Assembly: GCF_029892045.1 (NCBI RefSeq)
Contig: NZ_CP120368.1
Coordinates: 1,300,001 to 1,364,000 of the forward strand
Length of the DNA stretch: 64,000 nt
Direction: 5' to 3'
DNA from: Sinorhizobium numidicum
GTDB taxonomy: Bacteria > Pseudomonadota > Alphaproteobacteria > Rhizobiales > Rhizobiaceae
The notes beneath the pieces were generated by a model. That model did no database searches. It was not told the origin of the DNA and worked only from the letters and a program-made list of their open reading frames with translations. Below, in pieces: positions 46,301 to 54,451 of this stretch (positions are counted from its first letter, which is position 1; the number at the start of each line of letters is the position of its first letter). The position numbers and the translations under genes are program-made.

Positions 46301-46899
46301 TCAGCGAGTTGCATGCCGAGGTGCGGAACAAGGAGAGGGCGCTTGCGGCTGTCGAGGGCGGTGACAGGGTTGCCGAATTGGATCAGAGGCGCCGAACTCT
46401 TCTCCTCGATATCGAAAGCAAAGCGGTCGGCTATCTGAGGCTCCGGGCTGGCGTGATTGCTGCCGAGCAGGCGTTGCGGCTGTTTCGCGAGCGCCACCGC
46501 AGCGCGATGATGCAACGCGCCTCCCAGACTTTTGTGCGGATCAGCGGTGGCGAATATTCCGGTCTTTCGACGCAGGTCGACAAGGGGCAGGAATTCCTGA
46601 TTGCCAAGGCCGCTTCCGGTGGGTCGAAGCTCGCTGGCGATCTTTCAAAAGGCACGCGATTTCAGCTCTATCTGGCCCTCAGGATTGCTGGCTATCATGA
46701 AGTTGCGGCAGCGCGGGAGAGCTTGCCCTTCATTGCCGATGACATCATGGAAACATTCGACGACGGTCGCGCCGGTCGTGCTTTCGAACTGATGGCGGAT
46801 ATGGGGCGCGTCGGGCAGGTGATCTATCTGACGCATCATGAGCACCTTTGCGATCTCGCGCGGAGCGCCTGTCCCTCGGTGACCATTCACAGGCTCTAG
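43321..46899 (+). CDS. SbcC/YhaN-like SMC-type ATPase
   Basis: This 1192-residue protein starts at 43321, overlapping the nuclease stop. Walker A is GPNEAGKST at 36-44. A very long Ala/Arg/Glu-rich coiled-coil region fills about 180-1050. The C-terminal half of the ATPase has the signature-like [15 protein letters not shown], Walker [15 protein letters not shown] and the switch histidine in YLTHHEHL. No CxxC zinc hook is present at the coiled-coil apex, unlike Rad50 and most SbcC, but in line with YhaN-type proteins. The pair probably processes DNA ends or blocked replication forks. Confidence 0.88.
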   Translation: MRLNQLELVRYGKFTERRLDFGDMRPGEPDFHLVYGPNEAGKSTLFSGFLDLLFGIERLSPYGFLHPYQTMRVGGILEAGGCQHHAYRIKRNANSMIGPDEQPLPDNLFSAALGSIDRATYRMMFSLDDDSIEQGGESILKSEGELGSLLFSASSGLPDSGAALADLRAQADAFYRPQGRKHQLADLKAELDALKAERNAIDVNAREYSRLRKALANARERHDAAAGNRAELRVRRDRTRAQLDALPLFGRLHGVRRELAQQEPLPVPPAEWWSDLPILRKQEAEVAARLSQLREELRRRREELAELRRDEPALALAERFEAIRETALDARYLTAARDMPSRLGDLARTSAEIDACLARLGEAGNPDPASLLLPTALSARLQDLVRRHATLAERLASAHEEMESAKQAHHEAERDLARLKDGARDPGLLMKRLHLLRQSDCLLRQEMAAREIERLEAALSDKLDALRPFAGNVDDLATLAVPAPAGVDAWRAEEMAQAERRSRLDDRIADESERLAGDEARLAALGAHSGVADDALARELRRQRDLAWRTHRSRLDDVTASAFEAALKDDDDAAAFRLAQVERVAEMRGLALAISERRARLQVLEAQRTAAAEERGRLSAKVAAAAIACGLPDVTILPQLEVWLATRAISLELRADLRAACRKRDTAASEERSAIRDLQDELVRFGVADKLPDRLDGLLMAAEHVVSSGQAALVAHRAAVAQLHRAAEALESREAALASAEAAMAAWQEEWNAALGETWLAGRIERPLPHEIGSMLAVLQDFDKLMQRKAELEHRIVAMRSDQAAFVQAIASLAEALDHVDFGLKQPKTINVADAHRLERDASGIPPSTFLHPTAVVATPTVDPLLVFASLRDRIAAAEHSQERRLAIAASIERMEENLQSLLTEERLHIASKQVILDFFACGTLDEAGLSLDAAREQERLRERGIELENDLMARLGAGTIGEVEAMLAAVDDAELRLELARLDEAMDEADREVSELHAEVRNKERALAAVEGGDRVAELDQRRRTLLLDIESKAVGYLRLRAGVIAAEQALRLFRERHRSAMMQRASQTFVRISGGEYSGLSTQVDKGQEFLIAKAASGGSKLAGDLSKGTRFQLYLALRIAGYHEVAAARESLPFIADDIMETFDDGRAGRAFELMADMGRVGQVIYLTHHEHLCDLARSACPSVTIHRL

Positions 46900-46994
46900 C
46901 GGAGGAGAAAAGTCCCCGCGTTTTTCTGTCCTTCCCGCTTCATGGTCCACGGCTTACGATTGGACGGCGGTGGGCTGCCATTGGAGGAATACAG

Positions 46995-47393
46995 ATGGAA
47001 ATCATGGGATGTGGATCACGGCCCTCGATGCGTGGGGCGACCGAATATTTCCACGGGCCAGTTCGACAGGACCCGGCATTCGAAGCGCCCGCGCCGGCGC
47101 GGGTTCGCGTGGTGACGGTGACCTTCGAGCCCGGCGCCCGCACCGCCTGGCATACGCATCCGCTCGGCCAGACCCTGATCGTCACTTCCGGCCGAGGTCT
47201 GGCGCAGAGCTGGGGCGGACCGCTGCGCGAAATTCGCGTCGGCGATGTCGTCTGGTTCCCACCGGGCGAGAAGCATTGGCACGGTGCCGCGGCGGATACG
47301 GCGATGACGCACATTGCCATTCAAGAAGCACTCGACGGCAAGGCGGTGGATTGGCTCGAACACGTGACGGATGAGCAGTATCGCGGGGCGTGA
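46995..47393 (+). CDS. Cupin, hydroxynitrile-lyase-like (Mn-dependent family)
   Basis: This 132-residue single-domain cupin starts at ATG 46995 after GGAGGAATACAG. Cupin motif 1 is [20 protein letters not shown] and motif 2 is [17 protein letters not shown]. The residues Thr50, His53, His55, Gln59, His94, His96, His106 and Gln110 fall at the same numbers as the metal and active-site residues of the Granulicella tundricola Mn-dependent (R)-mandelonitrile lyase, as I recall that protein. Natural substrate is unknown and cyanohydrin cleavage may be a side activity; generic annotation is cupin-domain protein. It stands alone between the YhaN-like gene and tRNA-Val. Confidence 0.82.
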   Translation: MEIMGCGSRPSMRGATEYFHGPVRQDPAFEAPAPARVRVVTVTFEPGARTAWHTHPLGQTLIVTSGRGLAQSWGGPLREIRVGDVVWFPPGEKHWHGAAADTAMTHIAIQEALDGKAVDWLEHVTDEQYRGA

Positions 47394-47446
47394 CCGAGAG
47401 GCCCGAACGCCGGTCTTTTCTGCGATTGGAAACTGTCGGATGAAAA

Positions 47447-47522
47447 TGGTGGGCGATGAGAGACTCGAACTCCCGACATCCTCGGTGTAAACGAGGCGCT
47501 CTACCAACTGAGCTAATCGCCC
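47447..47522 (-). tRNA. tRNA-Val (anticodon TAC)
   Basis: Read on the minus strand, a 76-base cloverleaf: acceptor GGGCGAT/ATCGCCC, D-arm TAGCTCAGTTGGTAGAGC, anticodon stem CCTCG/CGAGG around TTTACAC (anticodon TAC), T-loop GTTCGAGTC, and an encoded CCA. Confidence 0.96.
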
Positions 47523-47562
47523 TCTCGCGTTTCGAACAAGTGTCCGCCGCATCGGTGGGCGT

Positions 47563-47591
47563 GATCTATGCGTAACCGGCGAAAACCGCAA
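47563..47591 (-). promoter_or_regulatory. Probable promoter of tRNA-Val
   Basis: On the minus strand TTGCGG (47591-47586), 17 bases and TAGATC (47568-47563) stand about 40 bases before the tRNA 5' end. The remainder of the 415-base gap between tRNA-Val and the first tRNA-Asp, apart from the tRNA-Asp promoter, holds nothing I recognise. Confidence 0.5.
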
Positions 47592-47838
47592 GAGCATTTT
47601 CGCGATTTTTTTGATTTTTTGCGGAGCCCAGGGTCGATACGTTCCAACCAGTGGACAGATTGAACGGGAAGGGGGAGGGGCGTGTTCGAGCATGCCCGCG
47701 CTTCCGAGCCCGGTACTGCCGAGGCTGGCGGCGGTGTCGAGAGGTCACCCGTATGGAGTCTACCGCGTGCGCTGATTTCCACCCCCGCCACCCTGTGGAT
47801 CAAAATCCGATCCGTCACTGATTTGTCTTTAAACACGC

Positions 47839-47867
47839 TTGACACCCAAATGCGAACCGCTTAGTTA
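47839..47867 (+). promoter_or_regulatory. Promoter of the tRNA-Asp genes
   Basis: TTGACA (47839-47844), a 17-base spacer and TAGTTA (47862-47867) form a strong vegetative promoter 70 bases before the first tRNA-Asp; it probably serves both copies. Confidence 0.7.
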
Positions 47868-47937
47868 GCCGCTCATCGAACGGCAGGGCCGCTTTGATCA
47901 CGGGGCGCGCAAAGGCGCTCCGGCCAGTCAAGATGAT

Positions 47938-48014
47938 GCGGGTGTAGCTCAGTCGGTTAGAGTGCCGGCCTGTCACGCCGGAGGTCGCGGGTTCGAGCCC
48001 CGTCACTCGCGCCA
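47938..48014 (+). tRNA. tRNA-Asp (anticodon GTC), copy 1
   Basis: A 77-base cloverleaf with acceptor GCGGGTG/CACTCGC, anticodon stem CCGGC/GCCGG around CTGTCAC (anticodon GTC), T-arm GGGTTCGAGCCCC and encoded CCA. Confidence 0.97.
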
Positions 48015-48090
48015 CTCTTGAAAGGCCAGCGCCGCGGCATTCTCAAAAGATGCCGATGGTGGTAATGATGGTCATGCATGGCCACGATGC

Positions 48091-48167
48091 GCGGGTGTAG
48101 CTCAGTCGGTTAGAGTGCCGGCCTGTCACGCCGGAGGTCGCGGGTTCGAGCCCCGTCACTCGCGCCA
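48091..48167 (+). tRNA. tRNA-Asp (anticodon GTC), copy 2
   Basis: Identical in all 77 bases to the copy at 47938-48014 and separated from it by 76 bases. The flanking sequence is not duplicated beyond a few bases, so this is an old or gene-converted tandem pair. Confidence 0.97.
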
Positions 48168-48474
48168 TTTCTCTTGATTTCCATTGATGTAGCCCATCAT
48201 CGACGCCTATATGTTTTGCGTTGCGGCAATCTGTCTCGGCACTCCGGTTTTGCGGGTAGGTTCGGCCAGTTCCCGCAATTCCACGGCTTACCGCGCATGG
48301 GGCGCGAAGGTGCCGTTCAATCCTGTGTCGTGAACCGGTTTAAATGCCTGTTCGAGGCTTGCGCATGGGCGCGGGCTGCGCTAACCACTCTGGCGTTGCA
48401 ACATATTTTTCGGCCTGTGGAATCTGTTGTTCAAGCGCCTCTCCGGTGCTCTCCGCGGGCAGGGATGGATAACA
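48168..48474 (+). promoter_or_regulatory. nuo operon upstream region
   Basis: This 307-base region lies between tRNA-Asp copy 2 and nuoA. No gene is apparent. TTGCGC at about 48359 with TAACCA 17 bases later is a weak promoter candidate; TTGCAA near 48396 is another. Neither is convincing, and no operator is recognisable. Confidence 0.3.
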
Positions 48475-48840
48475 ATGACTGAACTTCTCGGTTCCTACGT
48501 TCCGATCGCGATTTTCATTGGAATCGCTCTTGTGATCGGCCTCGCACTCCTGGTCGCTCCTTTCGCCGTCGCCTTCAAGGCGCCGGATTCGGAAAAGCTG
48601 TCGGCTTACGAGTGCGGCTTCAACGCGTTCGACGACGCCCGCATGAAGTTCGATATCCGCTTCTATCTCGTGTCGATCCTCTTCATCATCTTCGATCTGG
48701 AAGTCGCATTCCTTTTCCCTTGGGCAGTCTCGTTCAAGGATGTGGGTTGGTTCGGCTTCTGGTCGATGATGGTCTTCCTCGTGGTCCTGACGGTCGGCTT
48801 TATCTATGAATGGAAAAAGGGAGCGCTGGAATGGAACTAG
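48475..48840 (+). CDS. nuoA: NADH-quinone oxidoreductase subunit A
   Basis: This 121-residue complex I membrane subunit has three spans. The conserved loop after the first span reads [24 protein letters not shown], with the quinone-channel cysteine, and FLFPWAVSF precedes the last span. ATG 48475 follows AGGGATGGATAACA and gives the normal family length; the frame is open upstream. It overlaps nuoB by ten bases and begins the 14-subunit operon. Confidence 0.97.
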   Translation: MTELLGSYVPIAIFIGIALVIGLALLVAPFAVAFKAPDSEKLSAYECGFNAFDDARMKFDIRFYLVSILFIIFDLEVAFLFPWAVSFKDVGWFGFWSMMVFLVVLTVGFIYEWKKGALEWN

Positions 48841-49409
48841 CATCCGGCACCACGCTCGTTGCGCCTCAGCCGAAGGGAATCATCGATCCCGCCACCGGCA
48901 AACCGATCGGCAGCAATGACGCATTCTTCGGCGAGATCAACAACGAGCTCGCCGACAAGGGTTTCCTCGTCACCTCGACCGACGAACTGATCAATTGGGC
49001 CCGCACCGGTTCGCTGATGTGGATGACCTTCGGTCTCGCTTGCTGCGCGGTCGAGATGATGCAGATGTCCATGCCGCGCTATGACGCCGAGCGTTTCGGC
49101 TTCGCGCCGCGCGCCTCGCCGCGTCAGTCCGACGTGATGATCGTGGCCGGTACTCTGACCAACAAGATGGCGCCCGCACTGCGCAAGGTCTATGACCAGA
49201 TGCCGGAGCCTCGCTACGTCATCTCGATGGGCTCCTGCGCCAACGGCGGCGGCTACTATCATTATTCCTATTCGGTTGTCCGCGGCTGCGATCGCGTCGT
49301 GCCCGTCGACATCTATGTGCCAGGCTGTCCTCCCACGGCAGAAGCGCTGCTTTACGGCGTGCTTCTGCTGCAGAAGAAGATCCGCCGGACCGGCACCATC
49401 GAGCGCTAA
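48831..49409 (+). CDS. nuoB: NADH-quinone oxidoreductase subunit B
   Basis: This 192-residue peripheral-arm subunit holds Fe-S cluster N2, which passes electrons to quinone. The ligands are in [10 protein letters not shown] (paired cysteines), [10 protein letters not shown] and [14 protein letters not shown]. The ATG at 48831 lies inside the end of nuoA with GGGAG upstream; an earlier in-frame codon is less likely. Confidence 0.97.
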   Translation: MELASGTTLVAPQPKGIIDPATGKPIGSNDAFFGEINNELADKGFLVTSTDELINWARTGSLMWMTFGLACCAVEMMQMSMPRYDAERFGFAPRASPRQSDVMIVAGTLTNKMAPALRKVYDQMPEPRYVISMGSCANGGGYYHYSYSVVRGCDRVVPVDIYVPGCPPTAEALLYGVLLLQKKIRRTGTIER

Positions 49410-49426
49410 GGGTAGGGGTTCTTAAT

Positions 49427-50032
49427 ATGAGTGAAGCCCTGAACGAGCTTGCCTCCTATCTTCGCGAGATGCGCGGTGCGCTGATTGCCGATGCGGCGAT
49501 TGATTTCGGCGAGCTGACGCTGACAGCCAAGGCTGAAAATCTCGTCGCTCTGCTGACCTTCCTGCGCGACGACGTGCAGTGCGGCTTCATCAGCTTTATC
49601 GATATCTGCGGTGTCGATTGGCCCGAGCGGCCCGATCGCTTCGATGTGGTCTATCATCTGCTGTCGCCGCGTCAGAACCTGCGCGTCCGCGTGAAGGTGG
49701 CGACCGGCGAAGATGAGCCAGTTCCCTCGGTAACCGCCATCTATCCCGGCGCGGACTGGTTCGAGCGGGAAGCCTACGACATGTACGGCATTCTCTTCAC
49801 CGGACACCCGGATCTGAGGCGCATTCTGACCGACTACGGTTTCGAAGGTTATCCGCTGCGCAAGGACTTCCCTGTAACCGGCTTCGTTGAGGTGCGTTAC
49901 GATGACGAGGCCAAGCGGGTCGTTTATGAGCCTGTCGAGCTGAAGCAGGAATTCCGCGCCTTCGATTTTCTCTCGCCTTGGGAAGGTACGGACTACGTGC
50001 TGCCCGGTGACGAAAAGGCCAAGGCACGGTGA
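49427..50032 (+). CDS. nuoC: NADH-quinone oxidoreductase subunit C
   Basis: This 201-residue 30-kDa-type subunit is a separate protein, not fused to NuoD as in E. coli. The family signature ERRE-type segment reads [29 protein letters not shown], followed by [15 protein letters not shown]. It forms part of the connecting module between the Fe-S chain and the quinone site. Confidence 0.97.
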   Translation: MSEALNELASYLREMRGALIADAAIDFGELTLTAKAENLVALLTFLRDDVQCGFISFIDICGVDWPERPDRFDVVYHLLSPRQNLRVRVKVATGEDEPVPSVTAIYPGADWFEREAYDMYGILFTGHPDLRRILTDYGFEGYPLRKDFPVTGFVEVRYDDEAKRVVYEPVELKQEFRAFDFLSPWEGTDYVLPGDEKAKAR

Positions 50033-50089
50033 GATCAAGGCGGCCCGTGGCGATCCGCCGAGGACGCCATCCGGCCTGGAGCAATCGAT

Positions 50090-51280
50090 ATGAACGAACA
50101 TAACGTTCGCAACTTCAACATCAACTTCGGTCCGCAGCACCCGGCGGCGCACGGCGTTCTTCGTCTGGTGCTCGAGCTCGACGGCGAAATCGTCGAGCGC
50201 GTCGATCCGCACATTGGTCTCCTGCATCGCGGTACGGAGAAGCTGATCGAGACCAAGACCTATCTGCAGGCCTTGCCCTATTTCGATCGGCTCGACTACG
50301 TCGCGCCGATGAACCAGGAGCATGCTTTCGCGCTGGCTGTCGAAAGGCTGACGGGCACGGAAGTGCCGATCCGTGGACAGCTTATTCGCGTCCTCTATTC
50401 CGAAATCGGCCGCATCCTGTCGCATCTCCTCAACGTCACCACGCAAGCAATGGACGTCGGCGCGCTGACGCCGCCGCTCTGGGGCTTCGAGGAGCGCGAG
50501 AAGCTCATGGTGTTCTATGAACGCGCTTGCGGCGCGCGCATGCACTCGGCCTATATTCGCCCCGGCGGCGTGCATCAGGACCTGCCGCATCAACTGGTCG
50601 AAGACATCGGCAAATGGATCAATCCGTTCCTGAAGACCGTGGACGATATCGACGAGCTCCTGACCGGCAACCGCATTTTCAAGCAGCGCAACGTCGATAT
50701 CGGCGTCGTCAAGCTGGAAGATGCCTGGGCTTGGGGCTTCTCGGGCGTGATGGTGCGTGGTTCGGGCGCTGCCTGGGACCTGCGCCGTGCGCAGCCCTAT
50801 GAGTGCTACTCCGACATGGAGTTCGACATCCCGATCGGCAAGAACGGCGATTGCTTCGATCGTTATCTTATCCGCATGATCGAGATGCGCCAGTCGGCGA
50901 AGATCATGCGCCAGTGCGTGGACCGCCTGCTCGGCAATGCCAAAGTCGGACCCGTTTCCTCGCTGGACGGCAAGATCGTTCCGCCGAAGCGCGGCGAGAT
51001 GAAGCGCTCGATGGAAGCGCTGATCCACCACTTCAAGCTGTACACCGAGGGCTACCACGTTCCGGCCGGCGAGGTCTATGCCGCGGTCGAGGCGCCCAAG
51101 GGTGAGTTCGGGGTCTATCTGGTCTCCGACGGCACTAACAAGCCGTACCGCTGCAAGATTCGCGCGCCAGGCTATGCGCATCTGCAGGCCATGGACTTCC
51201 TCTGTCGCGGACACCAGCTCGCCGACGTCTCGGCCGTGCTGGGTTCCATCGATATCGTTTTCGGCGAGGTGGATCGTTGA
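50090..51280 (+). CDS. nuoD: NADH-quinone oxidoreductase subunit D
   Basis: This 396-residue 49-kDa subunit lines the quinone-binding cavity. Visible are [22 protein letters not shown] with the quinone-head histidine, [18 protein letters not shown], and the C-terminal [10 protein letters not shown] and [21 protein letters not shown] precedes the ATG. Its stop overlaps the next small gene as TGATG. Confidence 0.98.
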   Translation: MNEHNVRNFNINFGPQHPAAHGVLRLVLELDGEIVERVDPHIGLLHRGTEKLIETKTYLQALPYFDRLDYVAPMNQEHAFALAVERLTGTEVPIRGQLIRVLYSEIGRILSHLLNVTTQAMDVGALTPPLWGFEEREKLMVFYERACGARMHSAYIRPGGVHQDLPHQLVEDIGKWINPFLKTVDDIDELLTGNRIFKQRNVDIGVVKLEDAWAWGFSGVMVRGSGAAWDLRRAQPYECYSDMEFDIPIGKNGDCFDRYLIRMIEMRQSAKIMRQCVDRLLGNAKVGPVSSLDGKIVPPKRGEMKRSMEALIHHFKLYTEGYHVPAGEVYAAVEAPKGEFGVYLVSDGTNKPYRCKIRAPGYAHLQAMDFLCRGHQLADVSAVLGSIDIVFGEVDR

Positions 51281-51534
51281 TGCGCCTGGCGCTGCCTGCC
51301 GCTCTGGGGTTCGTTGCGCTCGCTTCTGCGGCTTTCGCGCAGGAGGAGGTCGGCAGCGAGTCGTCCACAGCATTGCGAGGCGGCCCCATGTCTGCGCTCC
51401 TGTCGAAGGGGTACGAAATCAAGGCGGCGGTCGCCAATGGCGCGCGCTACATCGTATTTTTGCAGAAAGACCAGTCAGCCTATGCCTGCGAGTTTGTCTC
51501 GGTGACGAAATCGCGGTGCGGTTCGATTAACTGA
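51280..51534 (+). CDS. Small exported protein inside the nuo operon
   Basis: This protein has 84 residues. A signal peptide (about 1-18, [13 protein letters not shown]) precedes a mature domain of about 65 residues with two cysteines (ACEF and SRCGS) that could form a disulfide, and the pattern [20 protein letters not shown]. It begins on the last base of the nuoD stop and ends 16 bases before nuoE, so it is fully embedded in the operon. I do not recognise a function. A periplasmic location is odd beside cytoplasmic-arm subunits. Confidence 0.78.
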   Translation: MRLALPAALGFVALASAAFAQEEVGSESSTALRGGPMSALLSKGYEIKAAVANGARYIVFLQKDQSAYACEFVSVTKSRCGSIN

Positions 51535-51550
51535 TAAGGTATCCACTAGA

Positions 51551-52375
51551 ATGTCCGTTCGTCGACTAGCCGAAGATACTGTCCAGCCAGCGGCTTTTGC
51601 TTTCAGCAAGGAAAACGCTGCCTGGGCCGAGGCAACGATCAACAAATATCCGAAGGGCCGCGAGCAGTCGGCGATCATCCCCTTGCTGATGCGTGCTCAG
51701 GAGCAGGACGGTTGGGTGACAAGGTCGGCTATCGAGTCGATCGCGGACATGCTCGGCATGCCCTATATCCGTGCCCTCGAAGTGGCGACCTTCTATACGC
51801 AGTTCCAATTGAAGCCGGTCGGCTCGCGGGCGCATGTGCAGGTTTGCGGCACGACCCCCTGCATGCTGCGCGGTGCGGAAGACCTGATCAAGGTCTGCAA
51901 GAAGAAGATTGCCGCCGAGCCCTTTGCGCTGAACGAGAGCGGCACGCTGTCCTGGGAAGAGGTCGAATGTCAGGGCGCCTGCGTGAACGCGCCGATGGTG
52001 ATGATCTTCAAGGACACTTTCGAGGATCTGACGCCGGAGCGGCTCGAACAGATCATCGATCTTTTCGACGCCGGTGAGAAAGCGGAAGTGAAACCCGGCC
52101 CGCAGGCAGACCGCATCTATTCCGCGCCCGTCGGTGGTCCGACGACGTTGCAGACGCCGGAGCCTGCCGTGAAGAAGACGGCGCGGGCAAGCAAGGCCGC
52201 GGATAAAAAGGCAGTCAGCGTACCACCGGCGAACGCCGCCAAGCCGAAGACCGCTGCGGACGTCACCAATCCGACGCTGAAGACCCCGGCGACCGCGAGG
52301 AAGGAGGCGGCGAAGATCGCCAAAACCGAAGGCGAGACGGTCGACAAATCCAAGCCGGCAAAGAAGCCGCGGTAA
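51551..52375 (+). CDS. nuoE: NADH-quinone oxidoreductase subunit E (with long tail)
   Basis: This protein has 274 residues, longer than the usual 160-200. Residues about 15-170 are the thioredoxin-like [2Fe-2S] subunit, with ligands in [10 protein letters not shown] and [11 protein letters not shown] (cluster N1a). The remaining roughly 100 residues are a Lys/Ala/Pro-rich, probably disordered tail ([15 protein letters not shown] and similar). In some alphaproteobacteria NuoE ends in a helix-hairpin-helix domain; here that domain is on a separate protein after nuoF. Confidence 0.96.
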   Translation: MSVRRLAEDTVQPAAFAFSKENAAWAEATINKYPKGREQSAIIPLLMRAQEQDGWVTRSAIESIADMLGMPYIRALEVATFYTQFQLKPVGSRAHVQVCGTTPCMLRGAEDLIKVCKKKIAAEPFALNESGTLSWEEVECQGACVNAPMVMIFKDTFEDLTPERLEQIIDLFDAGEKAEVKPGPQADRIYSAPVGGPTTLQTPEPAVKKTARASKAADKKAVSVPPANAAKPKTAADVTNPTLKTPATARKEAAKIAKTEGETVDKSKPAKKPR

Positions 52376-52386
52376 AGAGGTGAACC

Positions 52387-53691
52387 ATGCTGAGAGATGA
52401 AGATCGCGTCTTCACCAATATCTACGGCCTCAAGGACAAGTCCCTTAAAGGCGCGATGGCGCGCGGCCATTGGGATGGCACCAAGCAGATTCTGGAAAAG
52501 GGCCGTGACTGGATCATCAACGAGATGAAGGCTTCAGGCCTTCGCGGTCGTGGTGGCGCCGGCTTCCCGACCGGTCTCAAGTGGTCCTTCATGCCCAAGG
52601 AAAGCGACGGGCGCCCGCACTATCTCGTTGTCAATGCAGACGAATCGGAGCCCGGCACCTGCAAGGACCGCGACATCATGCGTCACGATCCGCATACGCT
52701 GATCGAAGGCTGCGTGGTCGCGAGCTTCGCGATGGGCGCGCATGTTGCCTATATCTACGTCCGTGGCGAGTTTATCCGCGAACGCGAGGCCCTGCAGGCG
52801 GCGATCGACGAATGCTACGAATTCGGTCTGCTCGGCAAGAACAACAAGCTCGGCTATGACATCGACATCTTCGTCCACCACGGTGCCGGCGCCTATATCT
52901 GCGGCGAGGAAACGGCGCTGCTCGAGAGCCTCGAAGGCAAGAAGGGCCAGCCGCGCCTGAAGCCGCCGTTCCCGGCGAATATGGGTCTCTATGGCTGCCC
53001 GACGACCGTCAACAATGTCGAATCGATCGCCGTTGCGCCGACCATTCTGCGCCGCGGCGCCGGGTGGTACACGAGCTTCGGCCGTCCGAACAACCACGGC
53101 ACCAAGCTCTATTCGGTTTCCGGCCACGTCAACCGTCCCTGCACGGTGGAGGACGCAATGTCGATCCCGTTCCACGAACTGATCGAGAAGCACTGCGGCG
53201 GTATCCGCGGCGGCTGGGATAATCTGCTCGCCGTCATCCCCGGCGGTTCGTCCGTCCCCTGCGTGCCCGGCGCGCAGATGAAGGACGCGATCATGGATTA
53301 TGATGGACTGCGCGAGCTCGGTTCTGGCCTCGGGACCGCCGCCGTCATTGTCATGGACAAGTCGACGGACATCATCAAGGCTATCTGGCGTCTCGCCGTA
53401 TTCTACAAGCATGAGAGCTGCGGCCAGTGCACACCCTGTCGCGAAGGCACGGGCTGGATGATGCGCGTCATGGAGCGCATGGTGCAGGGCCGTGCCCAAA
53501 AGCGTGAGATCGACATGCTTTTCGACGTGACGAAGCAGATCGAAGGCCACACGATCTGTGCCCTCGGCGACGCGGCCGCATGGCCGATCCAGGGCCTTAT
53601 CAAGCATTTCCGTCCGGAAATGGAGAAGCGGATCGACGAATATACACGCAATGCCACGTCGCATGGCGCGGTTTTGCAAGCGGCGGAGTAA
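52387..53691 (+). CDS. nuoF: NADH-quinone oxidoreductase subunit F
   Basis: This 434-residue subunit binds NADH, FMN and cluster N3. Visible are [20 protein letters not shown] (NADH/FMN loop), the glycine-rich [19 protein letters not shown], and the [4Fe-4S] ligands [15 protein letters not shown], with the fourth Cys in [28 protein letters not shown] precedes the ATG. Confidence 0.98.
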   Translation: MLRDEDRVFTNIYGLKDKSLKGAMARGHWDGTKQILEKGRDWIINEMKASGLRGRGGAGFPTGLKWSFMPKESDGRPHYLVVNADESEPGTCKDRDIMRHDPHTLIEGCVVASFAMGAHVAYIYVRGEFIREREALQAAIDECYEFGLLGKNNKLGYDIDIFVHHGAGAYICGEETALLESLEGKKGQPRLKPPFPANMGLYGCPTTVNNVESIAVAPTILRRGAGWYTSFGRPNNHGTKLYSVSGHVNRPCTVEDAMSIPFHELIEKHCGGIRGGWDNLLAVIPGGSSVPCVPGAQMKDAIMDYDGLRELGSGLGTAAVIVMDKSTDIIKAIWRLAVFYKHESCGQCTPCREGTGWMMRVMERMVQGRAQKREIDMLFDVTKQIEGHTICALGDAAAWPIQGLIKHFRPEMEKRIDEYTRNATSHGAVLQAAE

Positions 53692-53697
53692 CGACCG

Positions 53698-54339
53698 ATG
53701 GCTGGAGCAAGCAAGGACGGACAGGGACAGGAAACGGCTGAAGCAGCCGCTCCATTCGTGCGGGCCGCTGCTGCCGATCCGGCCGATCCGTTCGGCATGG
53801 CGGAATGGATGAAAAACATGTCGAGCCTTCCGCTTCACCCTGTGATGGCCCGCCCGTCAGCCGCGGTCGCCGCCGCAACGGCGCTTGGTTTCGGCCTGTC
53901 GAGCCATATAGCGGGGATCATGTTCGGCGCGATGCAGGGCGCCGTCGGCGCCATGCAGGGCGCCGTCGGCGCCATGCAGAAGGGCATCTCCATGTCGGAG
54001 CAGGGCGCGGCGTCGGCGCCCTCTGCCGGGCAAGCAAGAAAAGCCGCGGAGCAAGCTCCGGTAGCGCCGCGAAGGGCAGAAGCTCCGCGAAAGCCGCGAA
54101 CGGCAGCCAAGCCGAGCGCTTCGGCAGCGAAGCGGCGCGAGGCCGATGATCTCAAGCGGATTTCCGGGATAGGCCCGAAGCTTGAGCACGTGTTGAACGG
54201 CAAGGGTATTCGCCGCTTCGCGGACATCGCTGCCTTGAGCAAGGCCGATGTGGCGCGGCTGGACGCCGAGCTCGGTCTTGGTGGCCGCATCGTGCGGGAC
54301 GACTGGGTCGGGCAAGCGAAGGTGCTGAGGGGCGCCTAA
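53698..54339 (+). CDS. Helix-hairpin-helix protein inside the nuo operon
   Basis: This protein has 213 residues and starts six bases after nuoF. The N-terminal half holds a hydrophobic Gly/Ala segment with the tandem repeat MQGAVGA (twice, then MQ), possibly membrane-active. A basic Ala/Pro linker leads to a C-terminal domain of about 60 residues, DDLKRISGIGPKLEHVLNGK to ADVARLDAELGLGGRIVRDDW. That last domain is the HhH-type module found at the end of NuoE or L21-linked proteins in other alphaproteobacteria. The role in complex I is unknown; it may be an assembly or stability factor. Confidence 0.8.
   Translation: MAGASKDGQGQETAEAAAPFVRAAAADPADPFGMAEWMKNMSSLPLHPVMARPSAAVAAATALGFGLSSHIAGIMFGAMQGAVGAMQGAVGAMQKGISMSEQGAASAPSAGQARKAAEQAPVAPRRAEAPRKPRTAAKPSASAAKRREADDLKRISGIGPKLEHVLNGKGIRRFADIAALSKADVARLDAELGLGGRIVRDDWVGQAKVLRGA
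53932..53979 (+). repeat. 21-bp tandem repeat within the HhH-protein gene
   Basis: Two perfect copies of a 21-base unit beginning ATGCAGGGCGCC (53932-53952, 53953-53973) are followed by the first six bases of a third. It is in frame, coding MQGAVGA twice. Confidence 0.9.
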
Positions 54340-54451
54340 GAGGAATAACGGCGGGGGCCCCGTGTGGTCATTTCGTCAAGCGGCGACGCCGTGAAGGAAT
54401 TGTCTGTCGCCAAAGAAGGCAGGCGGACGAAAGACAGGATTGAGTACGAAG

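Noticed and set aside
47938..48167. Recent tandem duplication bringing flanking DNA with the tRNA-Asp genes
   Set aside because: Only the 77-base tRNA sequences are identical; the flanks differ, so gene conversion of an old pair is simpler.
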